The translations under genes were made by a program, and so were the position numbers. Shown one piece after another: positions 30,620-41,946 of a stretch of 64,000 nt of DNA; position 1 is the first letter of the stretch, and the number at the start of each line of letters is the position of its first letter. The stretch is from an actinobacterium SCGC AAA278-O22 (GTDB lineage Bacteria; Actinomycetota; Actinomycetes; Nanopelagicales; Nanopelagicaceae), in assembly GCA_000372185.1 (NCBI GenBank), contig AQUA01000006.1, positions 1-64,000 on the forward strand, written 5' to 3'. Below the pieces are notes generated by a model that saw nothing but the letters and a program-made list of their open reading frames with translations, did no database searches and had not been told where the DNA came from.

Positions 30620-30803
30620 ACCAAGAAGCCTTGCTGATACCTGGAAGTTCGCCGCGGTGCGCCATTTCACGGAAGCAGATGCGACAAATTCCAAATTTTT
30701 GGTAGACAGAGTGCGGACGACCGCAACGCTGGCAACGTGTGTAACCGCGAACCTTGAACTTTGGCTTGCGAGCAGCTTTAACCTTGAGTGATGTCTTAGC
30801 CAT
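30618..30803 (-). CDS. rpsN: 30S ribosomal protein S14, zinc-binding type Z
   Basis: 61 residues with Cys24, Cys27, Cys40 and Cys43 (CQRC...CRIC), the C+ type Z form. Ends GISKASW. Follows rplE by 2 nt. Confidence 0.98.
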   Translation of the reverse strand: MAKTSLKVKAARKPKFKVRGYTRCQRCGRPHSVYQKFGICRICFREMAHRGELPGISKASW

Positions 30804-30805
30804 TC

Positions 30806-31363
30806 TTATGCCTCCTTGAAAGGAAAGCCGAGCGCCTTAAGTAGTGCGCGACCTTCGTTATCGTTCTTAGCTGTTGTTACAACAGTGATATCCATACCGC
30901 GTGTGCGGTCGATCTTGTCTTGTTCGATTTCTGGGAATACAACCTGCTCGGTAAGACCGAAGGTGTAGTTGCCCTTTCCATCAAATTGCTTTGGTGAAAG
31001 ACCGCGGAAGTCACGGATACGTGGAAGAGAGATTGAGAGAAGACGATCTGCGAATTCCCACATGCGATCTCCGCGAAGTGTGACATGTGCACCAATTGGC
31101 ATGCCTTCGCGAAGCTTGAACTGCGCGATTGACTTACGTGACTTGGTGACCTGTGGCTTCTGACCGGTGATAACAGCGAGATCGCGGATTGCTCCTTCGA
31201 TCAACTTTGAATCACGAGCAGCTTCACCAACACCCATGTTGACGACAATCTTTACGAGTGTAGGAATCTGCATTGGATTTGTATATCCAAATTCGCTCTT
31301 GAGCGTTGACTGGATTTCGCTCTTGTAGCGAGCCTTTAAGCGAACATCTGTAGTTGTGCTCAT
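30806..31363 (-). CDS. rplE: 50S ribosomal protein L5
   Basis: 5S rRNA-binding protein, 185 residues, with [19 protein letters not shown] and [19 protein letters not shown]. 1-nt overlap with rplX. Confidence 0.98.
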   Translation of the reverse strand: MSTTTDVRLKARYKSEIQSTLKSEFGYTNPMQIPTLVKIVVNMGVGEAARDSKLIEGAIRDLAVITGQKPQVTKSRKSIAQFKLREGMPIGAHVTLRGDRMWEFADRLLSISLPRIRDFRGLSPKQFDGKGNYTFGLTEQVVFPEIEQDKIDRTRGMDITVVTTAKNDNEGRALLKALGFPFKEA

Positions 31364-31674
31364 TAGATGTCCTTTCCTGTGCGACGTGAGATACGAACAT
31401 TGGAACCGTCTTCAGCTGTGCGAACGCCAAGACGTGTTGCCTTGCCATCGCCATCAACAATCATGACGTTTGAAATATGGATTGAGGCTTCCTGTGTGAT
31501 GATTCCGCCGACCTTAACGCCACGTTCGGTTGTTGATTCCTTGGTGTGGCGCTGAATGCGATTAACGCCTTCAACAGTTACGCGGGATCCATCTACATGA
31601 AGGACCTTGCCGGTTACGCCCTTGTTCTTGCCAGCGATAACCAAGACTTCGTCATCTTTCTTAATCTTCGCCAT
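31363..31674 (-). CDS. rplX: 50S ribosomal protein L24
   Basis: 103 residues, KOW domain start [19 protein letters not shown] and [20 protein letters not shown]. 2 nt after rplN. Confidence 0.98.
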   Translation of the reverse strand: MAKIKKDDEVLVIAGKNKGVTGKVLHVDGSRVTVEGVNRIQRHTKESTTERGVKVGGIITQEASIHISNVMIVDGDGKATRLGVRTAEDGSNVRISRRTGKDI

Positions 31675-31676
31675 GG

Positions 31677-32045
31677 TTAGAGCACCTCCGGAGCGAGTGA
31701 AATGATCTTCATAAACTTCTTGTCGCGAAGTTCGCGAGCAACTGGTCCGAAGATACGAGTTCCGCGTGGTTCGCCATCAGCCTTGAGGATGACAGCTGCG
31801 TTCTCGTCAAACTTGATGTAAGAACCGTCTGGACGACGACGTTCTTTTACTGTGCGAACGATGACAGCCTTAACGACTTCACCCTTCTTAACCTGTCCGC
31901 CAGGAATTGCATCCTTAACAGAACAGACGATGATGTCACCGATGCCTGCGTAACGGCGCTTTGATCCTCCGAGTACACGGATGCAGAGAAGCTCTTTAGC
32001 TCCTGTGTTATCCGCAACGCGTAGGCGGGATTCTTGTTGAATCAT
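31677..32045 (-). CDS. rplN: 50S ribosomal protein L14
   Basis: 122 residues, [20 protein letters not shown] start and ending [12 protein letters not shown]. 14 nt after rpsQ; conventional first gene of the spc operon. Confidence 0.98.
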   Translation of the reverse strand: MIQQESRLRVADNTGAKELLCIRVLGGSKRRYAGIGDIIVCSVKDAIPGGQVKKGEVVKAVIVRTVKERRRPDGSYIKFDENAAVILKADGEPRGTRIFGPVARELRDKKFMKIISLAPEVL

Positions 32046-32059
32046 TCTTTATTCGCCCC

Positions 32060-32329
32060 TTACTTAGCTTTCTCGATGATTTGAACTAAACGCCAGCGCT
32101 TAGATGCAGAGATTGGTCGTGTTTCCATGATCAATACGCGGTCACCTGTGCCTGCTGAGTTTGTCTCATCATGCGCCTTGAGCTTGTGTGTGCGGCTCAT
32201 GACCTTTGAGTACATTCCGTGTGCAACACGATTTGAAACCTCAACGGTGATGGTCTTATCCATCTTGTCTGAGACAACAATGCCTTCACGAGTCTTACGA
32301 GATCCGCGATCTTCGGTATTAGTAGCCAT
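32060..32329 (-). CDS. rpsQ: 30S ribosomal protein S17
   Basis: 89 residues. OB fold with [18 protein letters not shown] and [18 protein letters not shown]. 1-nt overlap with rpmC. Confidence 0.98.
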   Translation of the reverse strand: MATNTEDRGSRKTREGIVVSDKMDKTITVEVSNRVAHGMYSKVMSRTHKLKAHDETNSAGTGDRVLIMETRPISASKRWRLVQIIEKAK

Positions 32330-32541
32330 TACGCAGCGCCTCCAATTCCTAATTCGCGTTCACGAATGATTGTGTAGATACGAGCAATCTCTTTGCGAAC
32401 TGCACCGAGACGACCATGTGATTCGAGCTGACCTGTTGCAGCTTGGAAGCGAAGGTTGAAGAGTTCTTCCTTACCTTCACGAAGCTTTGCAGTTAACTCT
32501 TCAGCTGATAGCTGACGAAGTTCTTCATTAGTAATCGCCAT
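32329..32541 (-). CDS. rpmC: 50S ribosomal protein L29
   Basis: 70 residues, helical hairpin at the exit tunnel: [20 protein letters not shown] and [20 protein letters not shown]. 2 nt after rplP. Confidence 0.98.
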   Translation of the reverse strand: MAITNEELRQLSAEELTAKLREGKEELFNLRFQAATGQLESHGRLGAVRKEIARIYTIIRERELGIGGAA

Positions 32542-32543
32542 GG

Positions 32544-32957
32544 TTATGCCTCCTCACGCTTTACAACGCGGCACTTCATTGGGAGCTTGTGAATCGCAAG
32601 GCGCATAGCTTCATTAGCTACTGCCTCAGTTACGCCTGAAATTTCAAACATAATGCGACCTGGCTTCACGTTTGCGATCCACCATTCTGGAGAACCCTTA
32701 CCGGAACCCATACGAGTTTCAGCTGGCTTCTTTGTCAGTGGGCGATCTGGATAAATATTGATCCAAACCTTTCCACCACGCTTGATGTAACGAGTCATCG
32801 CAATACGCGCTGCTTCGATCTGACGGTTAGTGACATATGCAGGAGCAAGTGCCTGGATACCGAAGTCTCCAAATGCAACCTGTGTTCCACCCTTTGCTGC
32901 GCCTGAACGCGATGGGTGGTGCTGCTTACGGTGCTTAACCTTGCGAGGGATCAACAT
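32544..32957 (-). CDS. rplP: 50S ribosomal protein L16
   Basis: 137 residues, [14 protein letters not shown] start, [20 protein letters not shown] and [19 protein letters not shown]. 1-nt overlap with the rpsC stop. Confidence 0.98.
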   Translation of the reverse strand: MLIPRKVKHRKQHHPSRSGAAKGGTQVAFGDFGIQALAPAYVTNRQIEAARIAMTRYIKRGGKVWINIYPDRPLTKKPAETRMGSGKGSPEWWIANVKPGRIMFEISGVTEAVANEAMRLAIHKLPMKCRVVKREEA

Positions 32958-33760
32958 TATTCAGCGCCTCCTTCTGTAACTACTGGAGCTGGTGTTGCTG
33001 CTTCAGATGCTTGAGCCGCATCAACGCGAGAATGCGTAACTTCAGCACGTGGTGCACGAGGTGTACGTGGTCCGCGGCGTTCTGGCTTTGGTGCGCGTGC
33101 TTCAGCAAGCGCCTTTTCAGCACGCTCTGCACGTGAACCAATAACTTCGCCCTTGTAGATCCATACCTTTACACCCAAGCGACCGAATGTTGTATGTGCT
33201 TCGTAGAAGCCATAGTCGATATCTGCGCGGAGTGTATGAAGTGGAACGCGTCCTTCACGATAGAACTCAGAACGTGACATTTCTGCACCACCGAGACGAC
33301 CACCGCACTGAACACGGATGCCCTGTGCGCCAGCCTTCATCGCTGATTGCATTGACTTCTTCATTGCGCGACGGAATGACACACGTGCAGCAAGCTGCTC
33401 TGCGATTCCTTGTGCAACAAGTTGTGCATCAACTTCTGGGTTCTTTACTTCGAGAATATTGAGCTGAACTTGCTTGCCGGTGAGCTTCTCAAGCTTCTGA
33501 CGAAGAACGTCAGCTTCTTGTCCGCGGCGACCGATAACAATTCCTGGACGAGCAGTGTGAAGGTCGATACGTACACGATCACGTGTGCGCTCGATTTCAA
33601 TGCGTGAAACGCCTGCGCGCTCCATGCCCTTCTGCATAAGTCGACGGATTTCGACATCTTCCTTGACGTAATCCTTGTACAACTTATCTGCATACCAACG
33701 TGACTTAAATTCAGTTGTGATGCCGAGGCGGAAGCCGTGTGGGTTTACTTTTTGACCCAT
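32957..33760 (-). CDS. rpsC: 30S ribosomal protein S3
   Basis: 267 residues. KH domain ([19 protein letters not shown]) and [13 protein letters not shown]. About 50 extra C-terminal residues are Pro/Arg/Ala-rich and turn acidic, as in actinobacterial S3. 1-nt overlaps with rplV and rplP. Confidence 0.98.
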   Translation of the reverse strand: MGQKVNPHGFRLGITTEFKSRWYADKLYKDYVKEDVEIRRLMQKGMERAGVSRIEIERTRDRVRIDLHTARPGIVIGRRGQEADVLRQKLEKLTGKQVQLNILEVKNPEVDAQLVAQGIAEQLAARVSFRRAMKKSMQSAMKAGAQGIRVQCGGRLGGAEMSRSEFYREGRVPLHTLRADIDYGFYEAHTTFGRLGVKVWIYKGEVIGSRAERAEKALAEARAPKPERRGPRTPRAPRAEVTHSRVDAAQASEAATPAPVVTEGGAE

Positions 33761-34227
33761 TAGTTGGACGCTCCCTTCGCTGCTGTATTAAGTGGTGATT
33801 TCTCTGAACGCTTTGGATTACGTGTCTGCGCACGATTTGATGTGCGTGAAAGTGACTTTGACGTCGACTTTGTATCGCTGACAGCAACTGAGATGTGGCT
33901 TGAACGCTTGAGGATACGGAAACCGCGACCCTGTGCACGAGGGCGGAAACGCTTCATGGTGCGTCCCTCGTCAACGAGCGCTTCTACAACCCAGAGCTCG
34001 GAGGCATCGCGGATTGCTGGATTCTGCTGCTTCGCATTTGCGATTGCAGAGTTAAGAAGTGTGTACACATCTGAACCTGCAGCCTGTGGTGCAAACTTGA
34101 GAACGTTAAGAGCTTCATCGGCACGCATTCCACGAACCAAGTCGACAACGCGACGAGCTTTCTGTGGTGTGTGGCGAATGTCGCGCAATACTGCGCGAGC
34201 TACGAGTGCGTCTTGTGTATTAGGCAC
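33760..34227 (-). CDS. rplV: 50S ribosomal protein L22 with basic C-terminal extension
   Basis: Exit-tunnel protein. I choose GTG 34227 ([19 protein letters not shown]...), 8 nt after GGAG and overlapping the rpsS stop by 8 nt, giving 155 residues; an ATG at 34245 or the longer frame from 34290 would run deeper into rpsS. The core ends near [20 protein letters not shown]. The last 40 residues are Ser/Thr/Arg/Lys-rich and likely disordered; usual L22 is about 110-115 residues. Confidence 0.94.
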   Translation of the reverse strand: MPNTQDALVARAVLRDIRHTPQKARRVVDLVRGMRADEALNVLKFAPQAAGSDVYTLLNSAIANAKQQNPAIRDASELWVVEALVDEGRTMKRFRPRAQGRGFRILKRSSHISVAVSDTKSTSKSLSRTSNRAQTRNPKRSEKSPLNTAAKGASN

Positions 34228-34501
34228 GAGTTGCTCTCCGATCATCTTTAACGTGTCCGCGGAATGTACGTGTTGGTGCGAACTCACCAAGCTTGTGACC
34301 GATCATTGCGTCGGTAATAAATACTGGGACATGCTTGCGACCGTCGTGTACCGCAATTGTGTGTCCGATCATTGAAGGTGTGATCATCGAACGTCGTGAC
34401 CATGTCTTAATGACATTCTTTGTATTGGCTTCATTTTGGGCATCCACCTTTTTGGTGAGATGTCCATCAATGAATGGACCCTTCTTGAGACTACGTGGCA
34501 T
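34220..34501 (-). CDS. rpsS: 30S ribosomal protein S19
   Basis: 93 residues, [20 protein letters not shown] start and [20 protein letters not shown]. Overlaps rplV start by 8 nt; 9 nt after rplB. Confidence 0.98.
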   Translation of the reverse strand: MPRSLKKGPFIDGHLTKKVDAQNEANTKNVIKTWSRRSMITPSMIGHTIAVHDGRKHVPVFITDAMIGHKLGEFAPTRTFRGHVKDDRRATRA

Positions 34502-34510
34502 GAGGGCTCC

Positions 34511-35344
34511 TTAGCGCTTCTTGTTCGACTTACGACGACGGACGATCATTGAATCTGAAGCCTTCTTCTTACGAGTACGTGCTTCAGGCTTACCCCATGG
34601 AGTCACTGGGTGACGTCCACCAGAGGTCTTACCTTCACCACCACCGTGTGGGTGGTCGACAGGGTTCATAACAACACCACGAACAGATGGACGAACACCT
34701 AACCAGCGCTTACGTCCAGCTTTTCCGTAGTTAATGTTTGCTTGTTCTGCGTTTCCAACTTCACCAACAGTTGCGCGGCAACGAACATCAACGTTACGGA
34801 TTTCTCCAGATGGCATACGAAGTTGTGCGTATGGACCATCTTTTGCAACGAGCTGAACTGATGCGCCAGCTGAACGAGCGATCTTCGCTCCGCCACCTGG
34901 GCGAAGTTCAATTGCGTGAACAGTTGTACCTACTGGGATGTTGCGAAGTGGCAAGTTGTTTCCAGGCTTGATATCGGCCTTTGGACCGTTTTCAACTGTT
35001 GCACCTTGCTCAAGTTTATTTGGAGCGATGATGTAACGCTTTTCTCCATCTGCATAGTGAAGAAGTGCGATACGCGCTGTGCGGTTTGGGTCGTACTCAA
35101 TGTGCGCAACCTTTGCTGGAACTCCATCTTTATCGTTACGTACGAAATCGATAAGACGGTATGCGCGCTTGTGACCGCCACCTTGGTGACGAACTGTGAC
35201 GCGGCCCTGGTTGTTACGACCACCCTTTGAATGGATTGGACGAATGAGTGACTTCTCAGGTGTTGAGCGAGTGATTTCTGCGAAATCTGGAACAGTTGCT
35301 CCACGCTGACCTGGTGTAGTCGGCTTAAGTTTGCGAAGTGCCAT
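34511..35344 (-). CDS. rplB: 50S ribosomal protein L2
   Basis: 277 residues, peptidyl-transferase-centre protein. The conserved [14 protein letters not shown] with its catalytic-region His is present, and [19 protein letters not shown]. Intact. Confidence 0.98.
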   Translation of the reverse strand: MALRKLKPTTPGQRGATVPDFAEITRSTPEKSLIRPIHSKGGRNNQGRVTVRHQGGGHKRAYRLIDFVRNDKDGVPAKVAHIEYDPNRTARIALLHYADGEKRYIIAPNKLEQGATVENGPKADIKPGNNLPLRNIPVGTTVHAIELRPGGGAKIARSAGASVQLVAKDGPYAQLRMPSGEIRNVDVRCRATVGEVGNAEQANINYGKAGRKRWLGVRPSVRGVVMNPVDHPHGGGEGKTSGGRHPVTPWGKPEARTRKKKASDSMIVRRRKSNKKR

Positions 35345-35379
35345 GGGATGTCCTTTTCTAGTAGGTCCTCAGTCTCGGA

Positions 35380-35673
35380 TTACGAAACTGGGCCTCCAAA
35401 GATGTCGATACGGTCGCCAGCGGCCACATGCACGATTGCTCGCTTTGTGTCTTTGCGCTTTCCATCACCAAAACGTGTGCGCTTGTTCTTTCCTTCGCGG
35501 TTCATTGTGTTAACACTAAGAACCTTTACGCCGAATACCTTTTCAACAGCGATCTTGATCTCTGTCTTATTAGCATCTGGTGCTACTAGGAATGTGTACT
35601 TGTTTTCATCTAGCAATCCGTAGCTCTTTTCAGAGACAACTGGCGCTAGCAAAACGTCGCGGTAATCCTTCAT
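35380..35673 (-). CDS. rplW: 50S ribosomal protein L23
   Basis: 97 residues, docking site for trigger factor and [23 protein letters not shown] and [18 protein letters not shown]. 1-nt overlap with rplD. Confidence 0.98.
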   Translation of the reverse strand: MKDYRDVLLAPVVSEKSYGLLDENKYTFLVAPDANKTEIKIAVEKVFGVKVLSVNTMNREGKNKRTRFGDGKRKDTKRAIVHVAAGDRIDIFGGPVS

Positions 35674-36356
35674 TATGCAGATACCTCACTCTCGCGTGCT
35701 ACTGACTTAACAGACTTTCCAGTTGCCTTGTCAGAACCCTTGAACTTCAAGAAATCTTTGATCGCAGCTTCTGAGAAGACAACGTCATCTGACTTCAAGA
35801 TGTCATATGCATTGAGCTGATCTGGAACTAGAAGGTGGAGGTCATCAGCGTTACGAAGTGAGCGCCATGCAGCGTCCTCGTTACGTGAAACGACTACCAA
35901 AAGGTTTTTACGTGTTGAGAACTGACGAACTGCTGCAAGAGCTGCCTTTGTTGAAGGAGCTGCTGTCACAGAGTCAAGAACGTGAATACGCTCGTTGCGC
36001 TGACGATCAGAGAGAACACCGCGAAGTGCTGCTGCGATCATCTTCTTTGGTGTGCGCTGGAAATATGTACGTGGGCGAACTGCATGTGCAGCACCACCAC
36101 CACGCTGAAGAGGAGCACGGACAGAACCCTGACGAGCACGACCTGTTCCCTTCTGCTTGAAAGGCTTCTTACCTGAACCAGAAGTTTCTCCGCGGTTCTT
36201 TGCCTTCTGTGTACCTTGGCGTGCAGCTGCAAGTTGAGCTGTTACGACTTGGTGAATAAGAGGAATGTTTGTCTGCGCATCAAAGATTTCTGCTGGCAAA
36301 TCAACTGAGCCAACTTTCTTTCCTTCTGCGTTCTTTACTTCAACTGTAAGCGCCAT
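35673..36356 (-). CDS. rplD: 50S ribosomal protein L4
   Basis: 227 residues. The tunnel loop contains [20 protein letters not shown]-terminus has an extra charged stretch. In E. coli L4 represses the S10 operon. 2 nt after rplC. Confidence 0.98.
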   Translation of the reverse strand: MALTVEVKNAEGKKVGSVDLPAEIFDAQTNIPLIHQVVTAQLAAARQGTQKAKNRGETSGSGKKPFKQKGTGRARQGSVRAPLQRGGGAAHAVRPRTYFQRTPKKMIAAALRGVLSDRQRNERIHVLDSVTAAPSTKAALAAVRQFSTRKNLLVVVSRNEDAAWRSLRNADDLHLLVPDQLNAYDILKSDDVVFSEAAIKDFLKFKGSDKATGKSVKSVARESEVSA

Positions 36357-36358
36357 GG

Positions 36359-37057
36359 TTACTTACCTGCCCCAACTGTCTCGACAATTGCCTTCTTGGC
36401 AGCTGAACGGATAAATACAAGACCGCCATCTGTACCAGGAATTGCACCCTTGATAAGAAGTAGGTTGCGCTCTTGATCAACACCCTGAACTGTGAGGTTC
36501 TGTGTTGTGACCTTCTCGGTACCCATTCGACCCATCATGCGCATTCCCTTGAAAACGCGACCTGGTGTTGAACATGCTCCGATTGAACCTGGCATGCGGT
36601 GCTTGCGATCTACACCGTGTGAAGAACCAAGACCACCGAATCCGTGGCGCTTCATAACACCAGCAGTTCCCTTACCGGTTGATGTTCCGGTTGCATCGAC
36701 GATATCGCCGACAGCAAATGTTGATGCGCCAATCTCTTGTCCAACTGTGTAATCAGCAGCAGACAATGTGCGGAGTTCTGCAACAGAGCGACGAGGAGTG
36801 ACGCCTGACTTTGCATACTGACCAGCGAGTGGCTTTGAAATCTTCTTTGGATCGATTGCACCAAAACCGAGCTGAACAGCTGAGTAGCCATCCTTCTCAG
36901 GTGTGCGAATCGATGTAACAACGCAAGATTCAACTGAAACTACTGTTACAGGAATCATCTTGTTATTTGAATCGAATACTTGGGTCATACCAAGCTTCTT
37001 ACCGAGAACGCCCTTGATGGACGAACCGTAAGACTGAGTTACAACTGTGCGTGTCAT
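36359..37057 (-). CDS. rplC: 50S ribosomal protein L3
   Basis: 232 residues. Start around [19 protein letters not shown] (about 17 residues N-terminal of the usual GLLGTKLGMTQ), with [20 protein letters not shown] and [12 protein letters not shown]. 17 nt after rpsJ. Confidence 0.98.
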   Translation of the reverse strand: MTRTVVTQSYGSSIKGVLGKKLGMTQVFDSNNKMIPVTVVSVESCVVTSIRTPEKDGYSAVQLGFGAIDPKKISKPLAGQYAKSGVTPRRSVAELRTLSAADYTVGQEIGASTFAVGDIVDATGTSTGKGTAGVMKRHGFGGLGSSHGVDRKHRMPGSIGACSTPGRVFKGMRMMGRMGTEKVTTQNLTVQGVDQERNLLLIKGAIPGTDGGLVFIRSAAKKAIVETVGAGK

Positions 37058-37074
37058 TAGTTTTCGTCCTTTCC

Positions 37075-37383
37075 TTAGAGCTTAATCTCGATGTCGACGC
37101 CAGCTGGCAAGTCGAGACGCATCAATGAATCAACAGTCTTAGGTGTTGGGTCGATGATGTCGATGAGGCGCTTATGTGTGCGCATCTCGAAGTGCTCGCG
37201 GCTGTCCTTGTACTTGTGAGGAGAGCGAATCACGCAATAGGTGTTCTTCTCTGTTGGTAGCGGCACTGGACCCGCGACGGTTGCACCAGTGCGCTCGACT
37301 GTCTCAACGATTTTCTTCGCTGATGAGTCGATTACCTCATGGTCATACGCCTTGAGTCGAATGCGGATCTTTTGTCCCGCCAT
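37075..37383 (-). CDS. rpsJ: 30S ribosomal protein S10 (NusE)
   Basis: 102 residues, [20 protein letters not shown]; also NusE of antitermination complexes. Starts the S10 operon 90 nt after tuf; the spacer contains a GC-rich hairpin. Confidence 0.98.
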   Translation of the reverse strand: MAGQKIRIRLKAYDHEVIDSSAKKIVETVERTGATVAGPVPLPTEKNTYCVIRSPHKYKDSREHFEMRTHKRLIDIIDPTPKTVDSLMRLDLPAGVDIEIKL

Positions 37384-37437
37384 GTCGTTCTCCTCTTTAC
37401 TTTCGTTAGTTCAAACTTTGTTTTCTAGTGTGTGTTT

Positions 37438-37465
37438 GCGCCGGCGGTTTTTACGCCGCCGGCGC
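37438..37465 (-). terminator. GC-rich 10-bp hairpin between tuf and rpsJ
   Basis: GCGCCGGCGG (37438-37447) pairs perfectly with CCGCCGGCGC (37456-37465) around an 8-nt loop, 8 nt after the tuf stop. It has no U-tract on the operon strand, so it may be an actinobacterial-type terminator, pause or RNA-processing/stability element separating str and S10 units. Confidence 0.55.
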
Positions 37466-37473
37466 TTTCACGA

Positions 37474-38667
37474 TTACTTCTTGATCTTTGTAACGCGACC
37501 TGCACCTACTGTGCGGCCACCTTCGCGGATAGCGAAGCGAAGACCATCTTCCATAGCGATTGGCTGGATGAGAGTTACTGACATCTCAGTGTTATCGCCA
37601 GGCATAACCATTTCGGTGCCTTCTGGAAGTGTTACAACACCAGTCACGTCAGTTGTACGGAAGTAGAACTGTGGACGGTAGTTGTTAAAGAATGGAGTGT
37701 GGCGTCCGCCTTCATCCTTAGAAAGGATGTATGCAGATGCTTCGAACTCTGTATGAGGTGTGATTGAGCCAGGCTTGCAAACAACCTGACCGCGTTCTAC
37801 ATCTTCACGCTTTGTTCCACGGAGGAGAAGACCGACGTTCTCGCCAGCCTGACCTTCGTCGAGCAACTTACGGAACATTTCAACGCCTGTAACAGTTGTC
37901 TTCTGAGCATCTGGACGGATACCGACGATTTCAACTTCTTCGTTAACCTTAACGATTCCGCGCTCAATACGACCAGTGATAACTGTTCCACGACCTGTGA
38001 TTGTGAAAACGTCTTCAACTGGCATAAGGAATGGCTTGTCGATGTCACGAGCTGGCTGTGGGATAAATGTATCTACAGCATCCATGAGCTCCATCAACTT
38101 ATCTGCCCACTTAGCATCTCCTTCGAGAGCCTTGAGTGCTGAGATACGAACGATTGGAGTGTCATCGCCTGGGAACTCGTACTTAGATAGAAGTTCACGA
38201 ACTTCCATTTCAACGAGTTCAAGAATTTCTTCGTCATCAACCATGTCTGACTTGTTAAGTGCAACAACGATTGATGGAACGCCAACCTGACGTGCAAGGA
38301 GAACGTGCTCCTTAGTCTGTGGCATTGGACCGTCTGTAGCTGCAACAACGAGGATTGCTCCGTCCATCTGTGCAGCACCAGTGATCATGTTCTTGATGTA
38401 GTCAGCGTGGCCTGGGCAGTCAACGTGTGCGTAGTGACGCTTCTCTGTCTGGTACTCGATGTGAGCGATAGAGATTGTGATACCGCGCTGGCGCTCTTCT
38501 GGAGCCTTATCGATCTGATCAAAAGGTGTGAATGGGTTTACATCTGGATACTTATCGTGCAAAACCTTAGAGATCGCAGCAGTAAGAGTTGTCTTACCGT
38601 GGTCAATGTGGCCGATGGTACCGATGTTTACGTGCGGCTTATTACGCTCGAACTTGGCTTTTGCCAT
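37474..38667 (-). CDS. tuf: Elongation factor Tu
   Basis: 397-residue GTPase that delivers aminoacyl-tRNA. GTP motifs [17 protein letters not shown] and NKSD; C-terminal domains intact to [10 protein letters not shown]. 61 nt after fusA. Only tuf copy in the window. Confidence 0.99.
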   Translation of the reverse strand: MAKAKFERNKPHVNIGTIGHIDHGKTTLTAAISKVLHDKYPDVNPFTPFDQIDKAPEERQRGITISIAHIEYQTEKRHYAHVDCPGHADYIKNMITGAAQMDGAILVVAATDGPMPQTKEHVLLARQVGVPSIVVALNKSDMVDDEEILELVEMEVRELLSKYEFPGDDTPIVRISALKALEGDAKWADKLMELMDAVDTFIPQPARDIDKPFLMPVEDVFTITGRGTVITGRIERGIVKVNEEVEIVGIRPDAQKTTVTGVEMFRKLLDEGQAGENVGLLLRGTKREDVERGQVVCKPGSITPHTEFEASAYILSKDEGGRHTPFFNNYRPQFYFRTTDVTGVVTLPEGTEMVMPGDNTEMSVTLIQPIAMEDGLRFAIREGGRTVGAGRVTKIKK

Positions 38668-38728
38668 TTTGGTTCCTCTTTCGTTTCCTAGTGCTTAGTT
38701 ATTAGGGGTTGTGCTGTTTTTATTAGGG

Positions 38729-40840
38729 TTATTCGCCGCGAACTTTCGCAATGATTTCCTTTGCGACGTTGCCTGGAACTTCGGCATAGCTGTCGAACTC
38801 CATGCTGTAGCTCGCGCGACCTTGTGTTCTGGAGCGGAGATCTCCGACATAGCCGAACATCTCTGACAACGGAACTAGCGCCCTAACAACGCGGGCACCT
38901 GACCGCTCGTCCATGGCCTGGATTTGGCCACGACGACTGTTGAGATCGCCGATGACATCACCCATGAAGTCTTCAGGGGTAACAACTTCGACTTTCATCA
39001 CTGGTTCGAGAATTGCAGGATCAGCAAGCTTTGCTGCTTCCTTAAATGCTGCGATACCAGCCACCTTGAATGCGAGTTCAGATGAGTCAACATCGTGATA
39101 CGCGCCGTCAAGAAGAGTTACTCGTACATCGGTAAGTGGATATCCAGCAAGTGGTCCTGCTGTCATCGCTTCCTTACATCCGGCGTCAACTGAAGGGATG
39201 TACTCCTTCGGTACGCGACCACCGGTGATCTTGTTGACGAATTCGTATCCGCCTTCAACTTCACCAGTTGGTAGAGGTTCAATGGCAATCTGAATCTTTG
39301 CAAACTGTCCAGAACCACCAGTCTGCTTCTTATGTGTGTAATCGTGGCGAGCAACTGGCTTACGAAGAGTTTCGCGGTATGCAACCTGTGGTTTACCAAC
39401 GTTTGCTTCAACCTTGAACTCGCGACGCATACGGTCGACAAGGATTTCGAGGTGAAGTTCACCCATACCAGCGATGATTGTCTGGCCAGTTTCTTCATCT
39501 GTTTGAACGTGGAATGTTGGATCTTCTTCTGAGAGACGCTGGATAGCAACGCCAAGTTTTTCCTGGTCGCCCTTTGTCTTTGGCTCGATAGCAACAGAGA
39601 TAACTGGTGCTGGGAAGTCCATTGATTCAAGAATTACTGGTTTTGCTGGATCGCAGAGAGTTTCACCTGTTGTTGTGTCCTTAAGACCCATAACAGCAAC
39701 GATCATTCCTGCACCAACATTGTCGCGTTCTTCGCGCTTGTTTGCGTGCATCTGGTAAATCTTTCCGATGCGCTCTTTGCGGTTCTTTGTTGAGTTAAGG
39801 ATTGTTGATCCTGTCTCAAGAACGCCAGAGTAGACGCGGATAAAGGTGAGCTTTCCAAGGTGTGGATCTGTCATGATCTTGAAGGCAAGTGCTGAGAAAG
39901 GTTCTTCGTTAGCTGGCTTACGTGAAATTTCTACTTCAGCGTTGTTCATATCTGTACCGACAATTGCATCGATATCAAGAGGTGATGGAAGGTAGCGGTT
40001 TACAGCATCGAGCATTGGCTGAACACCCTTGTTCTTAAAGGCAGAACCTGTAAGGACTGGTGAGAGCTTTGCTGCGATTGTTGCGCGACGGATACCTGCA
40101 ATGATTTCGTCTTCGGTTGGTTCTTCTCCACCGAGGTACTTCTCCATGATCTGATCATCATTTTCAGCGAGAGTTTCGATCATGTCGTGGCGAGCTTGCT
40201 TGCACTTATCGACCATATCCGCAGGAATTTCTTCAACTACGTAATCTTCGCCCTTCTTTGTTTCACCGCGCCATACGAGCGCCTTCATTGCGATGAGATC
40301 AACTACACCGATGAAATCTGATTCGTTTCCGATTGGAAGTTGAAGAACGAGAGCAACAGCGTTAAGGCGATCCTTGATCATTCCTACGCACTTATCGAAT
40401 GAAGCACCTGTGCGGTCAAGCTTATTGACGAAACAGATACGTGGAACTGAGTAACGATCTGCCTGGCGCCATACTGTTTCAGATTGTGGTTCAACACCAG
40501 CAACACCATCGAAGACAGCAACTGCACCGTCGAGAACACGGAGAGAACGTTCTACTTCAACTGTGAAGTCAACGTGACCCGGTGTATCAATGATGTTGAT
40601 CAGGTTGCCCTTCCACATACATGTTGTAGCAGCAGAGGTGATAGTGATACCGCGCTCTTGTTCCTGCTCCATCCAGTCCATGGTTGCTGCACCTTCGTGC
40701 ACTTCACCGATCTTGTATGAGATACCTGTGTAGAAAAGGATTCGCTCAGTAGTCGTGGTTTTGCCCGCGTCGATGTGAGCCATGATTCCAATATTGCGAA
40801 CCGTAGCTAGATCGATCTTCTCTACTGTTGACGTTGACAC
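38729..40840 (-). CDS. fusA: Elongation factor G
   Basis: 703-residue translocase GTPase. [24 protein letters not shown] and [10 protein letters not shown]. Domains IV-V intact ([17 protein letters not shown]). Starts at GTG 40840 with GAGG upstream. 46 nt after rpsG. Confidence 0.99.
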   Translation of the reverse strand: MSTSTVEKIDLATVRNIGIMAHIDAGKTTTTERILFYTGISYKIGEVHEGAATMDWMEQEQERGITITSAATTCMWKGNLINIIDTPGHVDFTVEVERSLRVLDGAVAVFDGVAGVEPQSETVWRQADRYSVPRICFVNKLDRTGASFDKCVGMIKDRLNAVALVLQLPIGNESDFIGVVDLIAMKALVWRGETKKGEDYVVEEIPADMVDKCKQARHDMIETLAENDDQIMEKYLGGEEPTEDEIIAGIRRATIAAKLSPVLTGSAFKNKGVQPMLDAVNRYLPSPLDIDAIVGTDMNNAEVEISRKPANEEPFSALAFKIMTDPHLGKLTFIRVYSGVLETGSTILNSTKNRKERIGKIYQMHANKREERDNVGAGMIVAVMGLKDTTTGETLCDPAKPVILESMDFPAPVISVAIEPKTKGDQEKLGVAIQRLSEEDPTFHVQTDEETGQTIIAGMGELHLEILVDRMRREFKVEANVGKPQVAYRETLRKPVARHDYTHKKQTGGSGQFAKIQIAIEPLPTGEVEGGYEFVNKITGGRVPKEYIPSVDAGCKEAMTAGPLAGYPLTDVRVTLLDGAYHDVDSSELAFKVAGIAAFKEAAKLADPAILEPVMKVEVVTPEDFMGDVIGDLNSRRGQIQAMDERSGARVVRALVPLSEMFGYVGDLRSRTQGRASYSMEFDSYAEVPGNVAKEIIAKVRGE

Positions 40841-40886
40841 TTATATTCCTCTTCTCGTCGCGCTAAATCTCTAGTTGTTTTCTTTA

Positions 40887-41357
40887 TTACCAGCGGTAGT
40901 GAGCAAATGCCTTATTTGCTTCTGCCATCTTGTGGGTATCTTCGCGGCGCTTTACTGCTGCTCCGAGACCGTTTGCTGCATCGATTAATTCGTTCTGAAG
41001 ACGCTCTGCCATTGACTTTTCGCGGCGATCGCGTGAGTAGTCAACTAACCAGCGGAGTGCAAGAGTTGAAGAGCGTGATGCCTTCACTTCTACTGGCACC
41101 TGGTATGTAGCTCCACCAACACGACGTGAGCGAACTTCAACAGCAGGCTTGATGTTGTCGAGCGCGCGCTTGAGAGTGATTAGTGGATCAACCTCAGTCT
41201 TCTTACGTGTGCCTTCGAGTGCACCATAAACAATTGCTTCTGCTGTTGAGCGCTTACCGTGAAGGAGAACGCGGTTAATGAGCGCTGTAACAATTGGTGA
41301 GCTGTAAACAGGATCAGCAACTACAGGAGTCTTTACTACAGGACCTTTACGTGGCAT
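40887..41357 (-). CDS. rpsG: 30S ribosomal protein S7
   Basis: 156 residues, [18 protein letters not shown] start; [14 protein letters not shown] and ends KAFAHYRW. Binds the 16S 3' major domain; the E. coli homologue represses the str operon. 1-nt overlap with rpsL. Confidence 0.98.
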   Translation of the reverse strand: MPRKGPVVKTPVVADPVYSSPIVTALINRVLLHGKRSTAEAIVYGALEGTRKKTEVDPLITLKRALDNIKPAVEVRSRRVGGATYQVPVEVKASRSSTLALRWLVDYSRDRREKSMAERLQNELIDAANGLGAAVKRREDTHKMAEANKAFAHYRW

Positions 41358-41737
41358 TAGCTAGCCTTCTTCTCTCTCTTAGCACCGTAACGTGAGCGTG
41401 ATTGCTTACGGTTCTTTACACCTTGTGTATCAAGTGATCCACGAATAATTTTGTAACGAACACCAGGAAGATCCTTTACGCGGCCTCCGCGTACAAGAAC
41501 AATGGAGTGCTCTTGAAGGTTGTGACCTTCACCTGGAATGTATGCAGTAACTTCCATGCCGCTAGTAAGACGAACACGTGCAACTTTACGAAGCGCAGAG
41601 TTAGGCTTCTTAGGTGTTGTTGTGTAAACACGTGTGCACACACCACGACGCTGAGGTGAACCCTTAAGCGCTGGTGTACTTGTCTTCGTAGTCTTTTCTG
41701 CACGACCACGACGCACTAACTGTTGAATAGTTGGCAC
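41357..41737 (-). CDS. rpsL: 30S ribosomal protein S12
   Basis: 126-residue decoding protein. Starts at GTG 41737 ([12 protein letters not shown]), 8 nt after AGGAG; the long in-frame extension upstream is leader, not protein. The streptomycin-relevant [11 protein letters not shown] and the [13 protein letters not shown] loop are wild type in sequence. First gene of the str operon. Confidence 0.98.
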   Translation of the reverse strand: MPTIQQLVRRGRAEKTTKTSTPALKGSPQRRGVCTRVYTTTPKKPNSALRKVARVRLTSGMEVTAYIPGEGHNLQEHSIVLVRGGRVKDLPGVRYKIIRGSLDTQGVKNRKQSRSRYGAKREKKAS

Positions 41738-41779
41738 TACATTTTCTCCTTTTAGTATCCGTACTTTTACGCTCACTGT

Positions 41780-41796
41780 CCGACCCACGCGGTCGG
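41780..41796 (-). promoter_or_regulatory. Hairpin in rpsL leader
   Basis: CCGACC (41780-41785) pairs with GGTCGG (41791-41796) around a 5-nt loop, about 43 nt before the rpsL start. Possible leader structure controlling the str operon. Confidence 0.4.
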
Positions 41797-41852
41797 GTGT
41801 GTTGCCTGTAAAAGCGCAGAGGAGAAAGGTATCTGCAGGCCATAGCAAAGGT

Positions 41853-41898
41853 CAAAACGGCCCTTTTACTCCGCAGGACCCCGTCACAGGGCCATTTT
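41853..41898 (-). terminator. Long hairpin upstream of rpsL, terminator-like
   Basis: On the minus strand AAAATGGCCCT pairs with AGGGCCGTTTT (11 bp, one G-U), loop about 24 nt, ending in UUUU. It lies after the split-barrel gene and about 115 nt before rpsL. It could end the upstream transcript or act as an attenuator in the rpsL leader. Confidence 0.5.
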
Positions 41899-41946
41899 CG
41901 CCCTTTTTACCTCTTCGGCGTGTCGCGTCTGGGCCCCTAAAAAGCC

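Noticed and set aside
30500-30620. Palindrome as a mobile-element end or attachment site
   Set aside because: No transposase, target duplication or matching second end; position at the rpsN stop fits an RNA structure.
33764-34375. 203-codon plus-strand open frame opposite rplV/rpsS
   Set aside because: Antisense shadow of strongly conserved ribosomal genes; no family motif and no ribosome site.
41738-41848. N-terminal extension of rpsL
   Set aside because: S12 starts at GTG 41737 with a proper ribosome site; the upstream part is a structured leader.
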